64,000 bases of DNA from Dromiciops gliroides. Its lineage: Eukaryota; Chordata; Mammalia; Microbiotheria; Microbiotheriidae. The DNA lies in the NCBI RefSeq assembly GCF_019393635.1, contig NC_057862.1:267172441-267236440 (forward strand), in the 5' to 3' direction. This document shows, in pieces, positions 22,823-33,817 of the stretch. The stretch's first letter is position 1. Each line of letters opens with the position of its first letter. A program made the position numbers and the translations under genes. Under the pieces are notes generated by a model that was given only the letters and a program-made list of their open reading frames with translations, was not told the DNA's origin and searched no databases.

Positions 22823-23230
22823 GTCAGTCAAAGAGCATTATTAAGTGCCCACTATATACCAAGCACAGTGCTATGCAGTGGTGATACAAAGAAAGGAGAA
22901 AGATAATCCTGCACTTGAGGAGCTCTCAGCCTAATGGAGGAGACAACAAGCAAAACAAGTTCAAACAAGCTATTTACAGCATAAATAGGAAATGAATAAA
23001 AGAGGGAAGACACTAAAATTCGGTGGGGTTGGGAAAGGCTCCTGGTGGAAGAGAGGATTTTAGTTGGCATTAGAAGGAAGTCAGGGAAGCCAGAAATGAA
23101 GATGAAGAAGAGCATTGCAGGCATAGTGGACTTCCAAAAGCCAAGAGGAGTGACAAGTTTGTGGAACAAAGAAGCCGGTGTCATTGGATTAAAGAGTACT
23201 TTGAGTGGGAGGGGGATGTAGAAATGGTTT

Positions 23231-23815
23231 GTGGGAGCTCCCTTATTATCCAGGAGAGGCTGAAATAAACCGGGAATCAAAATCAGCCAATTAGGAGGTG
23301 GAATGAGTGTTACTGGAGTATTATATACCAGTGATCCTTTTTGGTGAACCCAGAACACCTCTGCTATGCCAGCAACCACAGGGTAGGCTCAAACTGGTTC
23401 ATAACAGACCCCAAATGGAGAGAGCTTGCACAAACATCCTGGTTCTGGTATTCTGTATTCCTCCTATTCTCCTGCCTCCCTTTTTTTGTAAAACCATATA
23501 AAAACACTTTCTACTATTTACTTTTATACTATTTTTTTGTGTGTGAGGCAATTGGGGTTAAGTGACTTGTCTAGGGTCACATAGCTAGTAAGTATAAAGT
23601 GTCTGAGTTCAGATTTGAACTCAGGTCCTCCTGAATCCAGGGGTGGTGCCACCTAGCTGCCCCTTAAACCACTTTCTAAACCCCCAATTTTTGAAGCAGT
23701 CAGATTAGGTTCTGCTGTACTCACCAATAAACACTTCTGGATTTTGCACTTGAACTGTGCCTCCATTCCCTCTGTTCAGGTGGATGCTGTACCTCAATTA
23801 AATTGCCAATTGACC
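23231..23815 (+). mobile_element. LTR inserted in L2, itself holding a SINE
   Basis: Sequence between the two L2 halves starts near TGTGGGAGCTCCC, has a TATA-like CATATAAAAACAC at about 23497 and a polyadenylation signal CAATAAACAC at about 23726, in LTR order. Ends are approximate and no TSD was confirmed. Solo. Confidence 0.55.
23531..23663 (-). mobile_element. CORE-SINE inside the LTR
   Basis: TGTGAGGCAATTGGGGTTAAG ... CACCTAGCTGCCCC; the head part is shortened (GGGTGGTGCCACCTAG). Confidence 0.9.
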
Positions 23816-23857
23816 AGGGTTAAAGTGTAAAAAGACTGAAAAGATGGGGAGCTTGGG

Positions 23858-24000
23858 GAGCAGCTAGGGGGTGCAGTGGATAAAGCACCAGCCCTGGATT
23901 CAGGAGAACCTGAATTCAAATCTGACCTCACTAGCTGTATGACCCTGGGCAAGTCACTTAACCCTCATTGCCCTGCAAAAAAAAGAAAAAGAAAAGAAAA
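23858..24000 (+). mobile_element. CORE-SINE inside L2
   Basis: GAGCAGCTAGGGGGTGCAGT head; the core lacks part of the ACACTTAACACTTA segment; tail (A)nG-type followed by a G-run (GGGGGGGGG, about 24004-24012). Confidence 0.9.
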
Positions 24001-24700
24001 GATGGGGGGGGGGTGCTTGGTTATGAAGGGCTTTGAACTGTAAACAGAGGATTTTGTATTTGATCCTAGAGGTGATGGGGTGCCACAAGAGTTTATTGAC
24101 TGAAGGAGTGAGGGGGTTGTCATGGTTGGAGCTGCACTTTAGGAAAATCACTTTGGAAGCTGAACAGAGAATGGATTAGAGTATAAAGAGAGACTTGTAG
24201 CAGGTACATCTATCAGCAATTTCTTGTAGTCCAGGGATGAGGTGGTGAGGGCTCAAACCAAGACAGTAGTGTCAGAGGAAAGAAGGGGGTGTATTAGAGA
24301 GATGTTGCCTTGGAAGCAGATTGGATATGGGATATGAGAGATAGGAGCTGAGGATGACATCTAGATTGTGAACCTGAGGAATTAGAAAGATGGTGGTGCC
24401 CTCAACAGTAATAAGGACGTTTGGAAAATGGGAGGATTTAGGTGGAAAGATAGAGTTTTGTTTTGGATATGTTGAGTTTAAGATTTCTACCGAATATCCA
24501 GTTTGAGATGTCTGGAAAGTAGATATGTAAGACTGGAGGTTTGGCAGGTTTAGCAGGAAGTTTAAAGTGCTATGGGTAGATTGAAAATCATCAGCAATAG
24601 AGATGATGATTAAATTTGTTGGAGCTGATGAGATCACCAAGTGAATTAGTATAGAGGGAGAAGAAGAGGGCCCAGAGCTCCCTGGTATTTTGCAGAGGAA

Positions 24701-24999
24701 ATCCCTATTCAGATATGAATTGGACTAAATGGTCCAAGGTATCTCTAATTCAGTCTTTGTCTTCAGAATTTAGTGCAGTCTTACATACAATGGATATTCA
24801 ATATTCGTTGGTAATGATGAGCACATCCAAACTAGATCACTTAAGGGCATTTCCAACTCTTAAGATTCTCACTTGAGTTCTACAATTTTCCAGCTCCATT
24901 AAATTCAACTCAACATTTATTGAGTATATACTATGTACAAGGTACTGTACTGAGTGTTGTGGGAAATATGCATGAAGATGAACAATGTGAGAAAAATAT
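24701..24999 (-). mobile_element. L3/CR1 tail pieces and an L2 3' end
   Basis: TGAATTGGACTAAATGGTCC and AAACTAGATCACTTAAGGGC are L3/CR1 tail blocks; TTTATTGAGTATATACTATG at about 24917 is an L2-like 3' end. Confidence 0.5.
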
Positions 25000-25040
25000 T
25001 ATTTTTAATAATAAACATTTTTATTTAAAGTTTTGAGGTT

Positions 25041-25200
25041 TTTTTGTTTTGTTTTGTTTTTTGGTGAGGCAATTGGGATTAAGTGACTTGCTCAGGGTCA
25101 CACAGCTAGTAAAGTGTCAAGTGTCTGAAACTGGATTTGAACTCAAATCCTTCTAATTCCAGGGCCAGTGCTCTATCCACTGTGTTGCCTAGCTGGCCCT
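25041..25200 (-). mobile_element. CORE-SINE
   Basis: TTTTGGTGAGGCAATTGGGA ... CTGTGTTGCCTAGCTGGCCC. Moderately diverged. Confidence 0.9.
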
Positions 25201-25516
25201 AAGGAATTTTGCAGGTTGAGCCTTTTTTTTTTAAGGGGTAAAGTTTTGAGTTTTAAATCATATCCCTCCTTCTTTCCCTCCCTCCCTCCTCCCTGAGGTG
25301 GTAAACAATCAGATTTAAGTTATAAACATGCAATTATGTAAAATATGACCATATTAGTAATTTTGTATAATAAAACATGAATAAAAGAAAAAAGAAAGTA
25401 AAAAATAGCATGCTTCAGTCTGTGTTCAATCAATATTAGTACTGTCTTTGGAGGTGGATAGTATGCTTCATGACTAATCCTTTGAGATTGTTTTAGATTG
25501 AGAATAGTTAAGTCAT

Positions 25517-25673
25517 GGGGCAGCTAGGTGGCACAGTGTATAGAGCACCGACCCTGGATTCAGGAGGACCTGAGTTCAAATTCGACCTCAGATCCTTAAC
25601 ACTTACTAGCTGTGTGACCCTGGGCAAGTCACTTAACCCCAATTGCCTCACAAAAAAAAAAAAGAGATAGAGA
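25517..25673 (+). mobile_element. CORE-SINE
   Basis: GGGGCAGCTAGGTGGCACAG to an A-tail. A 15-bp TSD close to AGAATAGTTAAGTCA (25501-25515) and AGAATAGTCAAGTCA (25674-25688) with one mismatch. Confidence 0.93.
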
Positions 25674-26156
25674 GAATAGTCAAGTCATTCACAGTTCTGC
25701 ATCAAAAAATATTGCTGTCACTGTGCACAACATTCTCCTGGTTCTGCTCACTTCAATAAACATCAGTTCATACAAGTCTTTCCAGGCTGAGAAAAAAATT
25801 ATTAATAATCTATTTCTTGGTGGACCCAGGGATCACTTCTTTCTCCACCCCTATTCCAGAAAGTCCAATGTCCTTGAGAGATTTCATCAAATCTCATTTG
25901 GGACAAACCCAAGGTAACAAAAGGAATTGAAGACAGATTCTTTTGTCAAAGTGCTGAAGGACTAAACCATACCTAAATAATGGACTTTGCCCTAAACAAC
26001 TTGAGTGAAGGGTTTTGCATTTCTTTCCCTGAAGTTATCTCTAGAGTTCATTATAATATAGACCACCTTCAAGTCATGTCAACCAATAGATTTGGATAAT
26101 GCTAACCAATTAGATTTGTTTGAGGTATAATAACCCAACTCTTATCAGAAGGAATA

Positions 26157-26299
26157 GGGGCAGCTAGGTGGCACAGTGGATAAAGCACTGGCTCTGGATT
26201 TAGGAATACCTGAGTTCAAATCCTGCCTCAGACACTTGACACTCACTAGCTGTGTGACCCAGGGCAAGTCACTTAACCCACATTGCCCCCCCCACCCCC
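26157..26299 (+). mobile_element. CORE-SINE
   Basis: The C-rich end of the core and an almost absent A-tail. TSD ATCAGAAGGAATA at 26144-26156 and a one-mismatch copy at about 26302. Confidence 0.92.
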
Positions 26300-27025
26300 A
26301 AATCAGAAGGGATAAAAAACCTGGACAGGTAGCCATGTTGGGGGCTCTCAGGGACCACATGGTCTCTATCTCTCATGCTGGCTCTCTTGGCTTTCTTGGG
26401 GAAGAGGGAAAGAGGGATAGAATTTGGAAATCAAAACTTAAGACATTTTTTTTTAATTAAAAAGGTCAAAGAAAAAACAAATGAAAACAGTAGAGGAAAA
26501 AATAGGAAAAGAAAAAAGTTCTAGGAAAGAAAAAGTTGAAAAGAGAATTAGAATTTTGGAACAAGAGGTACAAAATTTTATAGACACACACACAAAACCA
26601 TCCTTTAAAATTAGAATTGATGAAATAGAAGTTAATTACTCCATAAAATATCATAAAAGACTATACAAAGTCAAAAGAATGAAGAAAAAAAGAATATGTG
26701 ATCTCACATACATATCATAGCAGAGACAACTGATATACAAAACAAATTGAGGAGATACAACCATTGGACTACCTGAAAACTATGAAAAAAAGAGCCTAGA
26801 CACATTCTTTCCAGATTTCTTGAAATCAAAAGGCAAAATAGAAATGTAAAGAATTCACTTGTCTCTTCCTCAAAGAAACCTAAAAACAAGAGTTCCCAGG
26901 AATTTTGTAGTCACAATCCAGAACTCCTGGGTCAAAGAAAAAATACTGGAAGTCACCAGAAAGAAAGAATTCATGTACCAAGGAACCACAGTCTAGATGG
27001 CACAAGATTTAGCAACCACTACTAC

Positions 27026-27282
27026 TGGGTAGCTAGGTGGCTCAGTGGATAGAACGCTCAGCCTGTAGTCAAGATGATCTGCATTCAAATCCAGCTTCAG
27101 ACACTTACTAGCTGTGGGACCTCAGGAAAATCACTTAACCCTGGTTTCCTCAGTTTTCTCATCAGGAAAAATGAGCTGTAGAGGGAAATAGCAAACTGCT
27201 CCAGTAGCTTTGCTAAGAAACCCCAAATGGTGTCACAAAGAGTTTGATACAACTGAAAAATAACTCAACAACAATAACAACT
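27026..27282 (+). mobile_element. RTE-tailed SINE (MAR1/RTESINE-like)
   Basis: Head GGTAGCTAGGTGGCTCAGTGG, core, MIR-like TCAGTTTTCTCATC, tail with GTGTCACAAAGAGTTTGATA and (CAACAATAA)n. Confidence 0.88.
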
Positions 27283-27340
27283 ATATAAAGATTTGGGGCA
27301 CTTGGAATATGATATTCCAGAAGTCAAAAAAAATCTAATC

Positions 27341-27490
27341 TTTTTTTTTTTTTGGTGAGGCAATTGGGGTTAAGTGACTTGTCTAGGGACACACAGCTAG
27401 TAATTGTTAAGTGTCTAAGGCTGGATTTGAACTCAGGTCCTCCTGAATCCAGTGCTGGTGCTCTATCAACTGTGCCACCTAGCTGCCCCC
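27341..27490 (-). mobile_element. CORE-SINE
   Basis: T-run then TTTGGTGAGGCAATTGGGGT; TSD AAAAAATCTAATC at about 27328-27340 and 27491-27503. Confidence 0.94.
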
Positions 27491-28561
27491 AAAAAATCTA
27501 ATCTTAAAGAATATGCTTATCCAGAAAAATGGTATATAATACCATGGTGGGGGAAGGGTGGAATGGCCCATTAACAAAATAAAAAACTTCCAAGAATTCC
27601 TGATGAAGAAACCAAAGCTGAGTAGAAAATTGGATATACAAACATAGGGTAGAGAAGGGGGGGAAAAGATAAAACATAAACAACTGTAAAGGACTAAACA
27701 ATGATAAACTATTTATATTCTTATATGGGGAGGTAGCTCTTTAGAAATCTATTATCATAAGGGGTCATAGAAGGTTGGAAGGAGTATAATTAGAGGGCCC
27801 AAACATAATTCTATTATATTTTATGGATCTTAAAAAAATAATGTAAAAGTTAGGGAAGAGGAATACACCAGGAGATGGGGGAAGGGAGAGGAAGAATGGG
27901 GAAAATTATCTCACAAATGGGATAAATAAAAAGAATTCTAAACAATATTATATAAATTGATCAAAGGAGGAAGAATCCACATATACACATGCACAGAACC
28001 CCATTTCACCCATTGAGGAAACTGGAGAGAAAGGGACTGACAGAAAAGGAGGGAGTAAGAAGGATATTTTTTAAGGGACAGAGTAGAAGTAAAACATTGA
28101 AAGAAAGAGTGAGGAAAAAGAGAAGGAAAAGTAAAAGAGAATAATGTGGAAACAATTAGCAATCATAACTGTGAATTTGAAAGGAAATTAACTCACCCAT
28201 AAAACAAAATAGGATAGTAAAATAGAGTAGAAACCAGAATTCAACTGTATGTTGTTTACAAGAAACATACTTAAAACAGAAAGTTATGCATGCAGTTAAA
28301 ATAAGGGTCTGGAGCAAAATCTATCATGCTTCAGCTGAAGCAAAAAAAAAAAAAAGTAGGGAAGGAATTGTGATCTCAGACAAAGTAAAAGCAAAACTAG
28401 ATCTAATTAAAAGAGATAAAGCAGGGAAATTACGATGAATTAATATTAATACAAAACACATATAAACCAAATAACCTATAATAATAGGGGGCCTCAATAT
28501 GCCCCTTACACTCAGATAAATCTAACCCAAAAATAAACAAAAAAAGAAATGAACTGAACAG

Positions 28562-28824
28562 AATTTTAGAATTAAGAGGAGTTGGGAAAAGCTTCCTGTA
28601 GAAGAAGCAATTTTAGTTGGGACTTAAAGAAAGTTGGGGAATCCAGGAGGCAGGGATGAGGAGGGAGAGCATTCCAACTTTATGAGAAACTGCCAGAGAA
28701 AATGCCCAGATCCAAGAGATGGAGTGTCTTCTTTGTGGAAGAATCACTGAATTGAAGAATGTGTGTAAGAAGACTGGAAAGGTAGGAAGGAACTAGGTTA
28801 TGAAGAGCTTTGAATGCTAAAGCC
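28562..28824 (-). mobile_element. L2 fragment, minus strand
   Basis: GAGTTGGGAAAAGCTTCCTG ... AGCATTCCAACTTTATGAGA ... GGTTATGAAGAGCTTTGAAT follows the L2 body order and stops at the G-run. Confidence 0.65.
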
Positions 28825-28846
28825 GGGGGGGGGGGGGGGGGGGGGG
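28825..28846 (+). repeat. Run of 22 G
   Basis: Uninterrupted G homopolymer between AAAGCC and CTAATG. Confidence 0.95.
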
Positions 28847-29059
28847 CTAATGTGGAGATTTGTTTTGCTTGACTGTACATATTTATAACAGTTTTGTTAT
28901 TCTTGCTTTCTCTCAATGAGTGAGAGAGGGGAAGGTGAGAACTTGGAGAGAATTTGGAACAGAAAAAAAGTGAAATATTAAAAATACAGAGTAGAAAAGC
29001 TAAAACTTGACAGTATGTCACGTAAGAAAGACCTTAGATTTTTAGTTGACTTTAGGGTT

Positions 29060-29580
29060 TTCGGTGTTAACCAATAGTACATGGCAATAGCTGCCTAGAA
29101 AAGCTAATGAGATCTTAGATAGCATTAGTGGAATAAAAACCAGAATTGGTGAAGTGATAATGCTAGTATATTTAGTAATGGTCAGACTCCATCTGGAGCA
29201 TTGTGCTTTGTTCTGGGTATTATATTTTGGAAGGGACATTGACAAATTAGAACAATTGTAAAATGATGCCTCAAAACCATGTCACATAAATATAGTTGAA
29301 AGAAACGGGAATGTTTAGCTTGATTAAGAGAATACTTAGTTGTTGACTCATTGTCTTCAGATATTTAAAGGTCTGACATATGGAAAAAAAAGGATTGTTA
29401 TGTCTTGAGGAAGAAGTAAGACCCAACTGAGGTGTGGGGAGTAGACTTTAACTCTACATAAAAACAACTTTCTAATAACTAAAGTTGTCCAAAAATGAGT
29501 TGAGCTGAGTTACCTGTCACTAGAGGAGTTCAAGCAGGGACTGACCCCATTTTATTGGAAATGCCATTGAAGTGATTTGT
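29060..29580 (-). mobile_element. L3/CR1 LINE fragment
   Basis: Order CATCTGGAGCATTGTGCTTT, AACGGGAATGTTTAGCTTGA, TTCAGATATTTAAAGGTCTG, TTTCTAATAACTAAAGTTGTCC, CTAGAGGAGTTCAAGCAGGGA parallels the conserved CR1/L3 3' coding region read in reverse. Confidence 0.65.
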
Positions 29581-29689
29581 ATATCACAATTCTGCCCCAC
29601 ATCACAGACTTTGCCGACTGTTTTCTAAATTATGCTAAATATCACCTTTTCAAATTTTAGTTTTGATATTTACTTTGACAATATGGTAT

Positions 29690-29880
29690 ATAATATATTA
29701 GAGCAGGAAAGTTATTAGGCAGGAAAATTATTAGGAGGGTATTGCAATAGTAATCTAGGTGGGAGATATTCAGTGTCTGAACTAAAGTAGCAGGAATGGG
29801 AATGGGAGTGAAAAGGAGAGATTGACTATGAGAGATTTGGGAGAGACTCAATAGGTAAGTAAAGTCAATCAAGTCTGGGG
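29690..29880 (-). mobile_element. L2 fragment
   Basis: TATTGCAATAGTAATCTAGGTGGG and ATTGACTATGAGAGATTTGGG match the L2 body; a short minus-strand frame (29657-29872) carries LDYYCN. Confidence 0.55.
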
Positions 29881-30117
29881 CACAGCTTTGGTGCTTTTCA
29901 GGGAAGAATAAAACCTTTACCTAACACATTTTAGGTAAAGAGAGGAAGTGGTCCTATCTATACTGAGCATGTGTGACTGAGGGACTCCTATTTTTGGTAA
30001 TAATGTCTCTTCTAATTGGCAAGAACAGAGCTAAAACTAATCATTTAAGGGTTGTAGAACCAATACTGATTGTGTAAATAAAAGTAAAAAAAAAAACCCA
30101 AAAGACTACTTTCATTG

Positions 30118-30925
30118 TGTTAAATTTTATAACTGTTTGATCTGAGAAATTACAACTAGCTATCTGGCTTGCTAATCTGAAAAATTATATCTGAAAACTT
30201 TCTGAGAAAACCCCTGGTTGGCTGGCTATCTGTAGGCTTTTAGCTGCCTACTGCCTAGTCAATCTGAAGGGGCCTACTCCTTCCCCCACTGCTCCTCTCA
30301 GACTGAATGAAAACAAGATTAAAAAGTCTCTTTCAATTTAACAACAAACGGGGTTTATTGACATGGAATAAACTTAGAAAAGAAATATATACAACCTAAA
30401 ACCTTAACTGCTTCCTATCTCCCTGTGCATCTCTCGCTTGCCACTGTGAACTCTCCGTAGCTCTGTTGTTCCCCGTCTCCTTTCTTAGTCCTTTCCCTCA
30501 CTGTCAGCTTCCCCCTTGTCTCCGTAGCATTCCCCTAAGTCTCCTTTCTCAGTCCTCCTTTACTCCATCTTCACTACCTCCTCACTACCCCCCCTGCTCC
30601 TGAATATAAAACCTTTCTTTCTCAGGAACCACAGGCCGGCTGATGCCTACACCCCCAAGCTAATTCATTGGCAGCACCCAAGGCTGGCTGGGGCATAAAG
30701 CCCCTGTGTTGGGCATGCCCATTGAGCAGAGGGAGCCGGGCAGGCACGAAGTTTTCTGTGCTTATTCCCGCTGGGCAGAGGAACCCGGGGTATATCCCCA
30801 CTCTGAGTGTGGTGTGGCACATGAGGCTTTCTTGCCTGGGGGGGGGGCAAGGGAGCCATCTGAGGTGAGCTTCTGAAGCTTTCCAACTTCAGCCAAAGAC
30901 AGGGGTCCCCAAATCAGTTCTTACA
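30118..30925 (-). mobile_element. 3' LTR of the minus-strand provirus
   Basis: TGTTAAATTT ... GTTCTTACA on the plus strand. Aligns block by block with 34038-34423 and 37814-38275, including TAATTCATTGGCAGCACCCA, GGGCAGAGGAACCCGGGG and GGCTTTCTTGCCTGGGG. The reverse TATA-like GAATATAAAACC lies near 30602. Confidence 0.85.
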
Positions 30926-31459
30926 TTCCCCCCTTTGCTTCAACAAGAAACACAGAGTGTTTCCTTGATGAAGCAGTAAAATAACAGAATATCATAACTT
31001 AGGCTAACAAACGATATGCTAATAACAATATAGGAAAATAAGAAAGGAAAATTTTGTCCAGAGGGGCAATTCCTCATGGACTCGCGCTTTGACAATGTCG
31101 ACAGAGAGAAGGCCTCTGCAGAAAATACATGTTACAGATGGTGTATAAAGGAAGAAACAAAAATGTCCATTTAAAGTACTTGAAATCTTGTCTTTGAAGG
31201 AATGTTAACATGCCATCAGGAAGACTGGACTCTGGTCTGGATTCTGGTTGTCTCTGGACTCTTATTTCTTTAGCTATTGAACTGCTGGATTTTCACTAAT
31301 CTTTAGTATAGCATTGTCAAAACATTCAAATTAAACAATGAAAGTTCTTCAAAATATAACTCATATAGAACAACTTTAAACTTGATACATACAGCATATT
31401 GCATTCCCCTTTTTGAGCGTACTTATACCCATATGCAATACAGAGTTGAGACAGTTGTG

Positions 31460-32010
31460 GTATCAATAACACTTTTTACCACTATATGTCTGGATCAAGG
31501 CCAAATTTAGTAATGTGTCCGTGATGACACCCAAAAATGTTACGGTAAGGTTACCATACCATATCTTGTGGTTCCATAGACATCCAGTAATTATGCTAGG
31601 CCTCAGGTGGATGGATTCTAACCATGCCACCAGACTGAATGAAAAAAACCAAGTTAAGTTAAACCAGGTGCATGTGCTGGAGCTTCCATGACACCAGGCC
31701 AATTTTTGGAGTGAGAGAGGAAGAAACTGGACTATGTCCAGCAATTGTACTCTTCATAGCCTCTATCATCAGCAAACCATGGACTTCCTGAATGTATTTG
31801 GCTGTTTTCTCAGCCACATCAGGGCATCTTACCTGTCTCTCCTCCTGTACATATATTCTCTCCAGGGCCTGCATTATGGAGTTGAACCATCTCTGTCAAG
31901 CTCAGTGTAAGAGCAATTAGTCTCTGAAATGGTAAGTTTCCATAGTTCATAAATCTCATATTAATTTCACCAAAGACAATATGATGGTAAAAATGCGTGT
32001 TATGCTGCAT
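31460..32010 (-). mobile_element. Possible env-like remnant of the provirus
   Basis: Short minus-strand open segments between the RT-like part and the 3' LTR, where env would lie. One has a leucine-rich stretch (LIALTLSLTEMVQL), another a hydrophobic run. Position is the main support; no family motif is certain. Confidence 0.3.
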
Positions 32011-32459
32011 AACTTAGGACATACTTGTAATATATATAATAATCCCAAACCATATCCAGAGTATACATAGTCACAATGACATATAAATGATAAATGAATA
32101 TACATAGCTGATAATATTAAACATTATTACAAAATCTTCAGTAGACAAGTAAACCACATCATCTTGTTCATGAATTCTCTATCTAGTACAATGACAATAA
32201 CAGATACTTGAAGCGATAAACAATTTATCAAAAGGAACTAAAACATCATCAAGACTCAATATGTTCATTAATTGCCTTACAAATCAAGCAATAAGGTTCA
32301 ATAACCCTTTCTAGAAGTTAGAGTCATATGCTCTTGGTGGAGAAGTTCTTCGCCTACAAATGGTGCAGATGGAAGGAGATGGTGAGAACTGAAAAGGGGC
32401 CAAGCAGAAGCAGGAGTAGCAACACCAGTGGACTGGGGCTGCGGGGGAACATGAGGGTC

Positions 32460-32700
32460 AGACTACTGGAACATGGTGCTAATGACTGCTTCAGTTCTGT
32501 TGTAGCTGAAAGATGCTGGGAATCCAGCTGGAAAGATACTTGGACAGAATTTTTGATTAAAGCTACAAGACTTAGTAATTTCAGCAAAAGAGGGTATCCA
32601 TTTTCTGCAATACCCAGTGGCTCCCAGAATGGCCCTTAGCTGCTTCTTAGTTAATTCTGTCACTCTTTGGGCTTTACTTGAGACTCCTACCATATTTAAA
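32460..32700 (-). mobile_element. pol (RT thumb-like) remnant
   Basis: Minus-strand reading contains KKQLRAILGATGYCRKWIPS, matching the class I pol block (family form with FLG-GYCR-WIP-F). Confidence 0.75.
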
Positions 32701-33079
32701 GACCCAGTAGCATTGCATAAACAGTCATAATATGTGTCCCCAACTTTGAGGGTTACATGGGGTTCGTTACTCTGGGGAGGAGAATGGATTGGTATAAGAG
32801 GGTTTATATATTCAGGATCTGGAAAAATAAAACTTTCGGTGTCTACTGTCCATTCCTCCCCTGTACACCATCATTACTGTCTGTGTCTCTCTCTAAGGGA
32901 TTCTAGAGTTACCCTGATTCTGATTCTGTCCTTCTCTCTGTTAGGGTCTATGACTTCTCATTTTTCTCCTTTATATCTCTCTGAAAAGTCCTATAACTAT
33001 TTTGACTCCACCTCTCTGTATCCCCCTGAAAAGATCTATATCTATTTTGATTCTGCTTGTAATAAGGCCTGTAATTGCC

Positions 33080-33322
33080 TTAGTTGTTTCCTCTTTGGTA
33101 AAAGTTTCCATGATTATTCCTATTTCCCCTGAAAAGTTCTTTAAGACTCTCAGTCATTACTTGCCTAAGTTCCTGCTTTCTAATTCTACATTCTCTCAAC
33201 AAGTGTCCTTGTCTCTCACAGTATTGACACATTTTAGGGGTTTTGTACTGACTTTTAAATGCCTGAGCTGAAAGCGCTGGTGCTAGAATGCTTCTGTGGG
33301 TATATTTCATAGCATTCTGCAT
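33080..33322 (-). mobile_element. gag nucleocapsid remnant with one CCHC knuckle
   Basis: CQYCERQGHLLRECR gives C-x2-C-x4-H-x4-C, the retroviral zinc knuckle, followed by an Arg/Asn-rich tail. A single knuckle fits a class I gag. Confidence 0.85.
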
Positions 33323-33360
33323 GGGGTGCTTTTACTGACCTGATTTTAAAGACTGGTCAA

Positions 33361-33500
33361 GGGGCAGCCAGGTGGTGCAATGGATAGAGAACGGGCCCTG
33401 GAGTCAGGAGTACCTGAGTTCAAATCCGGCCTCAGACACTTAACATTTATTTACTAGCTGTGTGACCCTGGGCAAGGCCCTTAACCCCGATTGCCTCTTA

Positions 33501-33503
<3 letters not shown>
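33361..33503 (+). mobile_element. CORE-SINE whose tail became a CA microsatellite
   Basis: GGGGCAGCCAGGTGGTGCAA head; after TTGCCTCTTAAAA the tail is (CA)n. A small duplication (TTTATTTACTAGC) lies in the core. Flank TTTTAAAGACTGGTCAA recurs (AAAGACTGGTCAAAA) after the microsatellite, giving a TSD. Confidence 0.93.

Positions 33504-33555
<52 letters not shown>
33504..33555 (+). repeat. (CA)26 microsatellite
   Basis: Uninterrupted CA units continuous with the SINE tail. Confidence 0.97.
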
Positions 33556-33558
<3 letters not shown>

Positions 33559-33817
33559 ACTGGTCAAAATCTGTTTTTGAACTTAGGTCATTTCTAGCAG
33601 AGGGAGCTGTGTCCCTCTGAACACATGGCCCACTATGGCTACAATCCTTTCCCTCTCTCCAGCATTGTATGAGAAAATACCATGCTAGAATACTAGTAAT
33701 GGAGAGAAGAAAAATTATAACCACTAGAGCTATTATTATATTACCATAATAAGGCTCAAAATTAGTCAAAATACTCCCAGTAATATTAACCATGGACTCA
33801 GTGGGGAAAATAGACAT
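33556..33817 (-). mobile_element. Membrane-spanning open segment between 5' LTR and gag
   Basis: Minus-strand reading has a 20-residue hydrophobic run (IIIALVVIIFLLSITSILAW) followed by a Cys-containing tail. It looks like the end of an envelope transmembrane protein but lies upstream of the nucleocapsid remnant, an unexpected order. It could be a rearrangement or part of another element. Confidence 0.4.

Larger units (their letters stand above)
22823..24700 (-). mobile_element. L2 LINE, minus strand, split by an LTR and SINEs
   Basis: 3' end at about 22830 (TTATTAAGTGCCCACTATATACC), body with TTAGTTGGCATTAGAAGGAAG, resuming after the LTR at about 23815 (GTAAAAAGACTGAAAAG) and running to about 24690. 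The minus-strand frame 24272-24640 retains decayed RT-3' coding (ITVEGTTIFLIPQVHNLDVI). Confidence 0.75.
25000..25800 (-). mobile_element. L1/HAL1 3' UTR, minus strand
   Basis: Contains ATTCTCCTGGTTCTGCTCAC and CATACAAGTCTTTCCAGGCT, also present in the element at 35.7-35.8 kb, and the T-rich 3' end at about 25010. Split by SINEs at about 25041 and 25517. Confidence 0.6.
26310..28560 (+). mobile_element. L1/HAL1 element, plus strand
   Basis: ORF1-like A-rich coding remnant (26466-26900; coiled-coil-like frame 26481-26720), ORF1 C-terminal region (about 27500-27640), purine-rich spacer (about 27840-28180), then an endonuclease-like block (about 28230-28440, GTTGTTTACAAGAAACATAC). SINEs at 27026 and 27341 interrupt it. 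Frames are broken throughout. Confidence 0.6.
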
